64,000 nt of DNA, taken from contig NMRA01000001.1 of the NCBI GenBank assembly GCA_002633005.1, positions 1,470,198-1,534,197 on the forward strand, in the 5' to 3' direction. The translations under genes and the position numbers were made by a program. The stretch is from Phoronis australis (lineage: Eukaryota; Phoronida; Phoronidae). Shown one piece after another: positions 48,901-57,635 of this stretch (position 1 is its first letter; every line of letters begins with the position of its first letter). A model generated the notes under the pieces. It saw only the letters and a list, made by a program, of their open reading frames with translations. It made no database searches and had not been told where the DNA came from.

Positions 48901-51375
48901 TACTTTATGTATCTACTTATTGTGGTATGCTTGTAAGCATGAAGCAGAAAAGAAAAGATATCGACAGGTAATCAGATGCATTTGTGGCACCACCTTGAAT
49001 CTGGTATCCTTCGAGTTCCTTAGGTGTAAAGCTTTATCAGCCTAGATACCAAGACATTGCCGTTGTTAGCTGCCGCAGCAGTCTTACGGCCTGTTCACAC
49101 CCGGTGGGTGTGAACTCAGCTTTATAGCATACTTTCTTTTCTTCAGATAATCTTGGCCTTCATCGCATTGAGAACACGGACCACACTGAGACCGCGGTCA
49201 GCCTTCATGTGTATTCTCCACCATTCGACATGTGCAAGAGCTTTGACCAGAGGACTGGACGTGCCGTCGACGCAAAGGTGACGTTCTGGAGCAAATTTGG
49301 TGAAAGAACACCTTTCAAGGTATGCTTGACTACTCTGGCACCCCCTAGTGGAAATTTCTTGGGCATGGCCTAGGGGGGTTAAATTTTTTGCATCCACCAT
49401 CACCGAGTTGATTGGGGTGAAACACAATATTGTGCGTGGGCATTTTGAGATGTTGGACATTTTTGTTTGAATTGTCAAACTATCCCACTGCGCAACAATG
49501 ACAATTATAAAAAGCCCTCAAATTTCCCTCTTCATAAAGATGTACGAGAATGCAGGTCACTGTCCACTAATCACCACCTAGCAACAAGACATAGTTCATC
49601 ATGTCACCACTATATTTCATAAATTGACTGCTGTTTTTTCTGTTGTTTCATTCCAATTAGATTCAATGTGCCAGTATAAAATGTACACTGCTTCCAATGG
49701 TATCGTTACCATCAGCATCTAAGTGATGGTGGTTCACTTTTCGAATTAGAATCCTGTCAATCCGCAGCAAGATTGTTGTATACATAATTGAATCGGGCAG
49801 CGTATAAATCATACAGTATTGTTACTCGAACTGGAATCTTTCTGTTGATGTTGCAAAGCCGCTTGGCAATTGACCTATCGCCAAGATTATGACGTACGGC
49901 TTAATTGACCAATCAGAACGCAGCATTCTTGGCACACCTTCGTCTGCGTTTCCAACTCGCCATTTTACCCGACAAACCACACGCAGTCGAGTAAAACTTA
50001 CTTTAGTCTATAGCTCAAGAAATTGTCCGCTAAGCATGGGGAAACGGTGTTGATATGATGTGTGTAGCACCGACAGCCGTTATGCTGCTCCAGAATAATA
50101 TCCCGTCATTTTCTGGCACGTCCTAAGCCGAAAAATGATGTTGAAAAGCGTAAACTATGGATCAAACTGTACGGCCACACAAGCAGCTGAACTTAGTGAT
50201 GTTGCTTGATGACTCGAAGGCTATAATAAACACAAATATATTAGTTCCAAGATACGCACTTTTCAGCTTGTTGGCTATGGTGCAGGGCTATCTCAGATTT
50301 TGACTCCCAAGTTGGCTACGTCTGGCCGCCTTTGTCTCGGCACCTGCTGGGTCTCAGCACTCTAGTGGTAGTACCTGGAAATTGTTGTTTTCAAGGACAT
50401 TTTTATTTTATGGTTTTTTTATTTATTTCAACCTAATGGACATTATTTTGTTTCGTATCAGAGGTACATTTTTGTTATTCATAAACCGTAAGCTGGAGTT
50501 CAACTGAACTTCTCTCCCGGTCAAAATTCAGAGATTCCCATATCATGAACGTACGATTCACTGTTGAAAAGCATCGCCTCTTGTCTCTGTCGACGCGTTT
50601 TCAAATAGTGCAAAAAGACTCATCGATTCCACCAGGAACGTCGTTTAGCGACAGTGTATTTGCCTCTGACATCTCGTTCGAATGTCGGGTATCACGTGAC
50701 TTTTCGCATAGGGGCGGAGCTTGCGATAGGTCAATTGTCAGGAGAACTATTTCAATTAATTTCCTGTTTTAAATTTATAATTTATGCGTCAATACCTTGG
50801 CCTGGATGAATAATAACATCCATTTTCAAACCTTCCAGCATTTAAGGTTTCTCTGTGCTTACTGAAGTAAAGCGACTAGTCTTCGATTTTTCTCTGTGTG
50901 CTTCTATAATTATGTTTATTGAATTTAAGTGACGTCTTCAATTTTACTTTGTGTGTTTCTCAAAGTGTACTGAAGTAAATTGACAAAGAAAAGTGAGCCT
51001 TTTTCAATTTCTCTTTGCATGTTTTTCTATGTTTACTGAAGTGGCATGTCCTTAATGCTTTCTACATTTTTCAATGTTCACTGTGGTAAAATGACACATC
51101 TTCGATTTATCTTTGTACGTTTCTCTTTGTTTACTAAAGGGACATTACTTCGGTTTATCTTTTTACATTTTTCTGTTTACTGAAGTTAAGTGATACATCT
51201 TCGATTTCTCTGTGCGTGTTTCTCAGTGTTTACTAATTATGTGATGCACCTTTGATTTGTCTTTGTACATTTGTCTATGTTTACTGAAGTAAAGTGAGAC
51301 GTCTTTGATTTCTTGTTGCAGTCTTCCAATTCATTCCAATGGGACAGTGCTCATGGCTCTCCAGAAAACAATTGA
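33730..51375 (+). CDS. CDO1: Cysteine dioxygenase type 1, complete (4 coding exons)
   Basis: Non-haem iron enzyme of the cupin fold that oxidises cysteine to cysteine sulfinate in the cytosol, the entry to taurine and sulfate production. Coding exons: 33730-33920, 44040-44269, 49147-49319, 51322-51375. They total 648 bases, 215 aa; the human enzyme is 200 aa. All three introns have GT/AG ends and the phases join exactly. Visible active-site residues are the iron ligands H93, H95 and H146, the substrate-binding R67 (YTRN), the C100-Y163 pair that forms the thioether cofactor, and the S159/H161/Y163 triad in SLHVYSPPF. The C-terminus keeps the ENN ending of vertebrate CDO1. Start: the ATG at 33730 gives an N-terminus that aligns with the family helix region. 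Intron 1 is about 10 kb and full of transposon remnants. An overlapping uORF precedes the start. Confidence 0.95.
34085..34262 (+). repeat. Dispersed repeat family R5, copy 2
   Basis: Inverted relative to the copy at 30598-30760 and inside CDO1 intron 1. It contains CTTGACGACGTTTGGCCTAC and ends in the GGAGCCTTCGGCCTC hairpin-like word. Confidence 0.6.
34931..34976. mobile_element. 30-base palindrome flanked by 8-base direct repeats
   Basis: AATGAGCTATACC (34940-34952) is a perfect inverted match to 34956-34968 across a three-base loop. The direct repeat GGTGTAAG flanks it at 34931-34938 and 34969-34976. Eight-base duplications are typical of hAT-type insertion, so this may be two terminal inverted repeats left tip to tip. 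The half-sequence CAATGAGCTATAC also occurs at about 55601-55613. Confidence 0.5.
35637..35692 (+). repeat. Dispersed repeat family R3 fragment
   Basis: TTTTGATTTAGACCATTTAC followed by a TTTTTGTCAACCTGCTTG block; inside CDO1 intron 1. Confidence 0.4.
36850..37334 (+). mobile_element. MITE-like element M1, copy 1
   Basis: About 485 bases, beginning GGCCCTTTCA and ending near GTATGAAAG. Inverted relative to 38540-39035, with which it shares CCAGTTAACTTC, GTCCCATCGAAGTTAT and TCAACAATTAAAGGGCAGTG in order. The ends are roughly inverted (CTTTCA / TGAAAG). It lacks coding capacity and is a non-autonomous DNA transposon. Confidence 0.6.
37335..38539. other. CDO1 intron 1 between the M1 copies
   Basis: Unique intronic sequence; no exon, RNA gene or repeat recognised. 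Confidence 0.6.
38540..39035 (-). mobile_element. MITE-like element M1, copy 2
   Basis: Inverted partner of 36850-37334, about 1.2 kb away in the same intron. It starts GGCCCTTCATACTGACTTAA and ends ATTAGTATGAAAG, directly abutting the next element at 39036. Many internal AACTTCG words recur. Non-coding. Confidence 0.6.
39036..39195. mobile_element. CAGTGGC-type MITE-like element
   Basis: Begins CAGTGGCAGATTTAGAGGGG and ends CTAGATCCACCCCTG, which inverted reads CAGGGGTGGATCTAG, so the termini are imperfect inverted repeats. There is a G-rich then C-rich centre (GGGGGCCATGGCCCCCC). A closely similar element lies at 41214-41340. Non-coding; no clear target-site duplication. Confidence 0.6.
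39196..41213. other. CDO1 intron 1, no coding signal
   Basis: Contains two related segments of about 100 bases (around 39945-40035 and 40110-40205), each with a CATTTTTTCATGA word and a GGAAAGAACGCAAACTGA word, suggesting an old local duplication. No exon recognised. Confidence 0.5.
41214..41340. mobile_element. CAGTGGC-type MITE-like element
   Basis: Second clear copy: CAGTGGCAAATTTAGGGG at the left end, GGATCCGTCCCTG at the right, and the same GGCCATGGCCCCCCTAAAATT centre as 39036-39195. Confidence 0.6.
41341..44039. other. CDO1 intron 1, 3' part
   Basis: Intronic sequence with several AAGCTTCGCTTTTA-like words at 42075-42170 and a poly-C run. No exon recognised before the acceptor ending at 44039. 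Confidence 0.55.
42612..42636 (+). repeat. Poly-C tract with an N
   Basis: About 25 C with one unresolved base (42624); its true length is uncertain. Confidence 0.95.
44040..44269 (+). CDS. CDO1: CDO1 coding exon 2
   Basis: Starts after the acceptor TTCTAG, completes the R64 codon, and encodes the first cupin motif: YTRN, CWGEGQGSGIHSHAGSHCF and GDVAYIN. It carries R67, iron ligands H93 and H95, and C100. It ends one base into the codon for D141, followed by the donor GTAACA. Confidence 0.95.
44270..46020. other. CDO1 intron 2, 5' part
   Basis: Nothing exon-like was recognised. Short frames at 44394-44594 and 45010-45270 have no domains. Confidence 0.55.
46021..46555. mobile_element. Non-autonomous DNA transposon with 34-base inverted termini
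   Basis: The left end (46021-46054, GAAGCGTGTTCAATAAAG...) and the inverted right end (46522-46555, GAAGCGTGTTCAACAGAG...) match at most positions. It is CpG-rich compared with the surrounding intron and has no transposase. One extra base each side (T/T) extends the symmetry; a target-site duplication is not obvious. It lies inside CDO1 intron 2. Confidence 0.7.
46556..49092. other. CDO1 intron 2, 3' part
   Basis: AT-rich intron without recognisable exons. The frame at 48556-48825 is Cys/Leu-rich and hydrophobic but has no supporting features. Confidence 0.55.
49093..49115 (+). promoter_or_regulatory. Perfect stem-loop 31 bases upstream of the exon 3 acceptor
   Basis: GTTCACACCC (49093-49102), loop GGT, then the exact complement (49106-49115). 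It lies between the likely branch-point region and the acceptor AG at 49145-49146 of CDO1 exon 3. A role in splicing is inference. Confidence 0.5.
49147..49319 (+). CDS. CDO1: CDO1 coding exon 3
   Basis: Follows the acceptor TTTTCTTCAG. Encodes DNLGLHRIENTDHTETAVSL, then HVYSPPFDMCKSFDQRTG and the strand ending GERTPFK. It carries the third iron ligand H146 and the S159/H161/Y163 triad. It ends in phase 0 before GTATGC. Confidence 0.95.
50840..51318 (+). repeat. Degenerate minisatellite at the CDO1 exon 4 acceptor
   Basis: About eight diverged units of roughly 55-65 bases, each built from GATTT(C/A)TCTTTGT, a TTTCT block, and TGTTTACTGAAGTAAAGTGA. The last unit ends in GATTTCTTGTTGCAG, so the polypyrimidine tract of the exon 4 acceptor is itself the start of a repeat unit. 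Confidence 0.75.
51322..51375 (+). CDS. CDO1: CDO1 coding exon 4 (C-terminus)
   Basis: Encodes SSNSFQWDSAHGSPENN and stops with TGA at 51373-51375. The ENN ending and preceding Gly-Ser match the vertebrate C-terminus, supporting this short exon despite its length. Confidence 0.85.
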   Translation, partial: SSNSFQWDSAHGSPENN

Positions 51376-53637
51376 CATCCTCGCAACCCAGTGGAATTAC
51401 CAAGTGCTCCGTAGACACGTTTTGTAAATAGAATGGGGCAATAAGTCTTGACAAAGCCAGTTAGCTTGTTCACAAAGGAAAAGTCCAGCATGTTTGTGAT
51501 ATTTTATGAGTATCTTTTATAGGTTATCAGTCCACAATGAGTTGCTTATGTTATGACTAGTTTATTTTACGGTAATGGTTGTGAAATACAAATGTGTAAT
51601 GTGAAGTTTATCTATAATTGTATTCAGTTAAAAGTGCTTTGAGTCAGTTATACTGATGCTACAAAACCTGGTATATTGTGCAGCATTGCAATTCTGTTTC
51701 AGTATTGAAAAGGTCAACAATCTAAAAACAATGGGCTGTTTCGCTCCAATAGCATGCGATTTATTAATAACCAGAATTACAGAAAATAACAAGAAGACAT
51801 GATTTTTCAATGAACACCGGTTTTTCACTTATACGTTTTAAGTTTATTAGATTTGACCACTGATCTTTTTACGGACTGTATTATAACAAAAGGTTTTGAC
51901 TGTCCAGGGGGATTAGCCTCGCTTCACTTCGACTTGTGTCTCCATCTTTTGAACTCATCAAGTAATACCATTGATTTTAGTGTTATTGCTGAAGGTACAT
52001 TCCATGTTTTTAGCCTTCTGACATTGATCATTGGTGGTCAATCAGATACATTCCAAAATGTGAGATATTCTCTAAGATGGGTTGTGATAATGAGAGGAGG
52101 GGGTTCTTATCATTGGAATAGACGGAAAATGAAAAAGCATTCCCCATCATGGGGGCATGTGTTGGACAAGGGTCGTACCTGACCTGAATACTTGCATTTC
52201 AATTGGTTGATGGCAATGTTGTTACACCTATAGTACAAAGTGAATTGTGATTCCTCATTTGATGCGCATTCTCAGGCAGTCTGTAAACCGGTCATTGAGC
52301 TAAAACACTAGTGCTTTTTATAAAGGAACAAATTTCTTTGATTGTTCTTAAAGACCAAGGTTTTAGTTGTCATGAATTCTTTTCTTTTCTATTCGCTAGA
52401 AAATAATCAGAATTAACAAGTCTGTGCTCAGTGTGGATTTTCAAAAGAGTACCCAACAACATAAAATCAAAAAAGCCCCCTGTGAAGGCTCTCGGGATCG
52501 TTTTGCGTTTCTGTCATTTGACGAACTAAGGTATGGAAAATGTGACAAGATGTACGTTTCCCAATTTTAGTCCTTAAAAGTACCATTGACATAATCGTTC
52601 ATCAGTAAGTCAGCAGAGGCGTCACGCGACTACTCTTATAGTAGATAAACTGGTGCTGAATTGATTTCAAGTTCAGTGAAGTAAAAATTTTGGTACATGT
52701 AAAGACAAATCGCTGTTTCAGATGCCAGCTTCGCAAACGGTTGAATATTCTCAGTAATCTGAAGTGCAGTGAATTGCTGCATCCTACAGCACTTATAAAG
52801 CCCACTGCTGGATGAGAGTGCTGTGACAAGCACTAAAAGTTTCCAAAGATTCTCAGCCCTTTTTTCCAAGCATGAGTGGTGGGGTTTGTGGACACGAAAT
52901 AACTCCAGTAAAATGGACATTCCCCGAGGACTTTTTTGGAAATCCTCTGTAGCACAAAAATTAATGCTTCAAAGTGAAATGAGCTACGTGTAATAAACTA
53001 AGATGTGGCGCGGAATACTTAGACTTTTACCTACTAATGAATCTTGCATTTCTAGTTCTATGTTATTAACATATAGACTGGTGTAAGGAATGTATTGTTA
53101 ATCTCATTAAACTCCTTTTACAGAAACATTTTCTTTTACTATTGGGGTATTCCTTTTATAACTAATTTAGTAGCGAATGAGACTCCTTACCCTCGTCCTA
53201 GTTTGGCTATTGCACGTCAAGTCTTGCGTGAAGGTTACCCCAACTGCTGTACACCCTCATGAATTCCACAAGATTCGTATAGATTCAAATTGTTTTTTCT
53301 TTTCAAGTGGATTCTATGTTAAAATTTATTAGTTTAAGAACTTACGTTCACTAAGTTTGTACTCCTGAGTCTTGAAAGAGGAAGTTGCACTCTTCTTAGA
53401 GTTCAAACTAATAAACACTCATGTTTTTGCTACAGTGGTGCAATTTAGCTGTGACGAGTGCAAAATTCACAATTCACACTTGCCCATCGGGAACACAAAT
53501 TCCCCATAAACTCTCAGTAGTTGTTATAAGCAGTAAAATAAGCTTTCATCTCCAAGGACCAGGAGACCTGATCATAATGAGTCCTGCTTACCGATACAAA
53601 ACTGTCCATTAAATCAGTTTTTGGCCACAATAAGATC
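51376..53637. other. CDO1 3' flank, no further gene recognised
   Basis: Probably includes the 3' untranslated region; no canonical AATAAA appears soon after the stop, and the first convincing ones are about 2 kb away. A 109-codon frame at 51853-52182 has no recognisable domain. Confidence 0.45.
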
Positions 53638-53793
53638 AAAAACCGGACGATCGCCGCACAAATAAAAAAGTTCATGTTCAATTCAACGTTTTGTCTATTC
53701 ATTAGACATCATCAGGATCATATTTACAACAATTTAGGACAACAAGTGCCAACATACAGCTCAGGTAACATCCACAGAGTGAAGTGAGAGATA
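53638..53793 (-). mobile_element. Penelope-like terminal repeat, left arm
   Basis: About 156 bases that are the near-perfect inverse of 53956-54112. Read on the minus strand it contains CTGATGAT, a GTCTA/TAGAC stem, then AAAACG where the partner arm has GAAACG, then CGTTGAATTGAACATGAAC and a CGGCGATCGTCCGG word. Such CTGATGA...GAAACG cores in terminal repeats are described for Penelope-like elements. No reverse transcriptase or endonuclease is present. Confidence 0.55.
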
Positions 53794-53955
53794 CATAGAA
53801 TATGGTCAGTAGCTGGTCATCACCATAGCTGCAGGGTTACAGAGCTCTGCATGTTATTCAGAGAATCAGTGGCATGCTGGTTCTGAATGGCCAATGACTC
53901 TTTAATGTACAGTAACTCCTTATTGGGTTCTCTGCACATAATACTACATAATATT
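53794..53955. other. Spacer between inverted Penelope-like arms
   Basis: About 160 bases with no coding capacity or further symmetry recognised. Confidence 0.6.
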
Positions 53956-54112
53956 ATCTCTCACTTCACTCTATGGATGTTACATGAGCTGTATGTTGGT
54001 ACTTGTTGTCCTAAATTGTTGTAAATATGATCCTGATGATGTCTAATGAATAGACGAAACGTTGAATCGAACATGAACTTTTTTATTTGTGCGGCGATCG
54101 TCCGGTTTTTAA
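53956..54112 (+). mobile_element. Penelope-like terminal repeat, right arm, with hammerhead-like core
   Basis: Inverse of 53638-53793. The hammerhead-type core is at 54033-54060: CTGATGA, one extra T, a five-pair stem GTCTA/TAGAC with a five-base loop, then GAAAC. Helix III would be short (GTT/AAC), and the expected cleavage-site triplet is not intact, so activity is doubtful. Confidence 0.55.
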
Positions 54113-54735
54113 AACTGCCCATGTTAGGGTATGCAGCTGTTTTTACCGTTTCTGCCTTTGCTCTGAAACGTGCACTTAGGCCCACATGCCTATGTACCAA
54201 AACAAGGAAATTATTTTTTTAAATAATTTTTGTTTTATTCTTGAACATAGGGGCGTGCTTGTGCGTCACTCATAAGCACGTCGGGCGAATACCTCCTTTC
54301 CTAAAATGGGTATTTCCTGAGTGCATTTTCGTCCTTAGTACATTTCATTGAATAGTTCAATGTAATGTATTACGGTCATTTGAAATGTTTAAGAAATGTT
54401 TCCCTCACAGGCTATTTTAAAACGCTGGTTTTTGCTCAAATGTTTAAATTGCTCTATAAGTGCGTGCACCTGTTTTTAGATATAGCCTCACAAGTGGGAA
54501 CATGAGGCTATGTTCAATAATTCTATCCGTCTCAAGGCTTAACTTGGTCTGTTCCTCCATTTTGAAATGCAATGCCCTCCAGCATTAGAAGAAAAGCCTA
54601 AAAATTCAGAGTGTATTTTTGTGTGTTTTCATTCAGTTAGTACAGAAATGGTGCAAAGAACAAGCTTTCAATGTAACTATATATTGTCAAATAATTCAGT
54701 CAATGTTCATGTAATATGTACTTAAAAACATTATT

Positions 54736-54800
54736 AAAGCTGTATTTGGGCCCTGTTTAGCCGTCTATGTTGAATTCCAAACCGAAGCGCTTGGGAGCCC
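54736..54800 (-). repeat. Dispersed repeat family R2 fragment
   Basis: The minus strand reads GGCTAAACAGGGCCCAAATA then CAGCTTTAAT, matching the 3' part of the family. Confidence 0.4.
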
Positions 54801-54954
54801 ATCATATCTTGAATTGTTGCTGAATGAGTTGCCAAATTGAGTCGCGTGAAATGCACATGTGAGCCACTTTCGAATTCACAAGTTTAAGGTTGGCCAAACT
54901 CAATAAACACAGGCATTTTCTGGAATGACTGGTGGTTTTGACTTTCTTGGAAAC

Positions 54955-55080
54955 TAAAATAGAATCTTATCATGGTAAGGAATGTTACCAGATTGATTTT
55001 ATGAGAGTAAAAGACCAAATTCTATTTTTTTTTTTTTTTTTTAGCCCACTAAACAGGGTAAAATGCAGCTTTAACAAGCC
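54955..55080 (+). repeat. Dispersed repeat family R2, fullest copy
   Basis: GGTAAGGAATGTTACCAGA, TTTTATGAGAGTAAAAGACC, a run of T, then ACTAAACAGGGTAAAATGCA. This copy defines the order of the family words. Confidence 0.55.
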
Positions 55081-56964
55081 ATCAGTTTCCATAGCAACTA
55101 CGTTTTTTCATTTACCAGAAAGTGTCTACAACCCTTGACCTAAACATTTAAGTGTTCTTGTCAATAAGCAGAAACTTGATTCACAAATTCCAACTTTCAC
55201 TATGTAGTATTGTGAACAGTGTTCAACAAGGCAGTGTTTACTGGTGGTAAAAAGACCACGATGAAATTATATCCAGTATTCAAAACACCATAAATCAGTA
55301 ATCATCAGCTGGACAGGTGCTGAACACTGGCATAACAATCTTACAAATTCTCTTCATAATTCTGAACTGGTTCTGTCTATTATATAACAGCGGTCCCATT
55401 TTGAAATGGCAACTTTTCTACACCATTCTAACAGTGACACAGCAACTAATCAACAATAGTGAACATGAAGCAACTAAAGAGTTCTCAATAATAAATACAT
55501 TCAAGTTCTACAACATTTAATAATAAACAACAAATGATTCAACAATACATTGGAGCACCATAAAGTGTTACACATATTGTACATTATATTTCTATCTGGC
55601 AATGAGCTATACACTATAAAGTCTGACTAAAAGTCAGAAATTTGTCAGTGGTCAACCACCTTCAACTACGGTAATTCACGTATTTAATTCACTATATGGC
55701 AGGCAAGGGAAATTTTATTCAGTAAACATTCACAACAAACAAGGACAAAGAAAATATTAGTCTATTTTTAGCTTGGTTTGTGCTGTGTAGCTGTTACAAA
55801 ACAACTTTTGGTAAAGTTTAAATTGTTTGCAGTAAGGTAATTAACATTTGAAAAATAGAAAGTGACCATTTTGGCAATTATTTTTGAGTGAAATAAGTGA
55901 AGAATTGACATACATATCTGTAACATAGGAGTCAAAAGCAGTGCATGATAATTTAATGAAAGACAGTATAAACAAGTATAAACAGCATAGGCATTACAGT
56001 AGCCTCACCCCTAGTTTTAGGCAATAATGGTAAAATTTTCTGACAAAAAATGTGCAGGCAATTCAATTATAATTGTTTCCCACACCAAATCCAAATATCT
56101 CTTGTAGACAAAATATCAACTACATTGAGACAGTACACATTCAAGCATATTTAGCACAGACAAGACCGTTTCACATATGCTTACATGTAAGAAACAGTTT
56201 TGTCATTATTTTGTCACACAACTGCTACCACTCCTGTGATAAACATGAAACTACTTGATTGGAACAGTATGATAAGCACCATTTTATGATGTACACACAG
56301 CTGTGTATCCACGTTTTGATATTTTGGACCGTCTTCAACAGGATACTTTAGGGCAAGTTTAGTTGACTGATTTCGCTACTTATCATATAAATCATCCAGT
56401 ACATCTGCTGTTGACAAGACATGTAAGTAAGAACTGTTTTTTGATTCATACTAGTACTGCTCTCATTTTATGGTTATTTGCAGGATGTACATAAACCTCG
56501 TGGCACATTTGTAACCATAGGATACCAACGTTGCAAATTTGCAACACGATCAATGTGCGTTTTAAGTAGCCCAGAGTGGATGTTCATTCGATTTCTAGAC
56601 AGTAACTTTGTCTACTTTATACACCTATATTCAATTGATTTCGTGAAATAAAAGTTAAGAAAGTGCATTTCAGAAAACCCAATTTCTACCAAGGTAACTT
56701 TTTCACAATTTTTGTACTTCTGGGCCTTCCAAGGTTAAAGGTATTAGGTCAAGGTCAAAATCACCAACTTGAATTAACCAGTCGCCAGGTGTCAATTACA
56801 GAGGAGTGTGGTCACATGACATAAACAAACCCCTGTCAATGACTTGCAGACATTTTACTTGGACTTTTTTCTATATAGTACAAATTTCAGCTTCTGTGGA
56901 TTTTGAGGTAAAATGGCTAAATGATGTCAATAGACATTGTGTAATTAGCAAATATCCTGATAAT

Positions 56965-56970
56965 TTTATT
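56965..56970 (-). terminator. RALBP1: Possible RALBP1 polyadenylation signal
   Basis: AATAAA on the minus strand, about 450 bases beyond the RALBP1 stop codon; the nearest canonical hexamer I found. No transcript end is known. Confidence 0.35.
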
Positions 56971-57419
56971 GAGTATTACAATTCAATCTATTTCCAAACC
57001 CATGATTCATTCATCATAAGAGCAAGCCGGCCATTTTGTCAAAATTTTTGCAGAAAAAGCTAAAAGCAACCCATAAAAGTTCCTCGAATTAAAAAAAAAT
57101 AATCGTTCAAGACTTTGTGGCAGTAAGCATTTTTTATCATAAATTAATTTTAAAGGCACGTGGTGAAACTTTTCAAAGAAACTTTTGTCCCGTGACTGAA
57201 AGTATCTGTTTTCTGCCTTCAAAACACAACAACTTAACTCTAAATGAAGTATCGCTTAGACACACTTCGTTACTTGAGGTAATTGTCATAGTTTGTCTAA
57301 GATTGCATCAACACTGTTTGAGTAGGCAGAATGTTAGTCAATTTGGCGACTGGTTAATTGTGTCTAGTAAGACTGCTGAGTGCTGGCCTTTGGACTGCAA
57401 ACATATCAATAATTCACTT

Positions 57420-57635
57420 TCAAATATTGTCCCTATCCAAGAGCCCTGTGTCGCCAGAAGCTAAGACAGATTCTCCAACTGTTTGAGCTGGCACCAACGT
57501 TTCTGTGGTCTGATGAGAGCTCATCAGCTCAGCCTGGTGTTGCTGCTGCTGTTGAAGAAGGCGGATTTGAACTTTGACCTCTAGGCAAATCTGGCTTTCC
57601 TGGTGAGTCTTTTCACAGAGCAGGGCATTTTCTCT
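57420..57635 (-). CDS. RALBP1: RALBP1 last exon
   Basis: Follows the acceptor ATAACTTCAG; 216 bases, phase 0, stop TGA at 57422-57420. Encodes RENALLCEKTHQESQICLEV, a helix aligned to the vertebrate IHEEREAIIELRVQLRLLQ region, then RLLQQQQQHQ and a non-conserved tail ending DTGLLDRDNI. Confidence 0.85.
   Translation of the reverse strand, partial: RENALLCEKTHQESQICLEVKVQIRLLQQQQQHQAELMSSHQTTETLVPAQTVGESVLASGDTGLLDRDNI

Larger units (their letters stand above)
54113..56964. other. Intergenic between CDO1 and RALBP1
   Basis: AT-rich; carries two R2 repeat fragments and a nine-base-arm hairpin (ATAGCCTCA / TGAGGCTAT, near 54482-54511). No gene recognised. Confidence 0.5.

Noticed and set aside
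50840-51318. CRISPR-like array
   Set aside because: Units are degenerate and contiguous without unique spacers, in an animal intron; it is a minisatellite.
54033-54060. Active hammerhead ribozyme
   Set aside because: An extra base follows CTGATGA and the cleavage triplet next to helix III is not canonical, so only a hammerhead-like core is claimed.
57117-57464. 115-codon plus-strand frame
   Set aside because: It overlaps the RALBP1 last exon on the other strand and has no features of its own.
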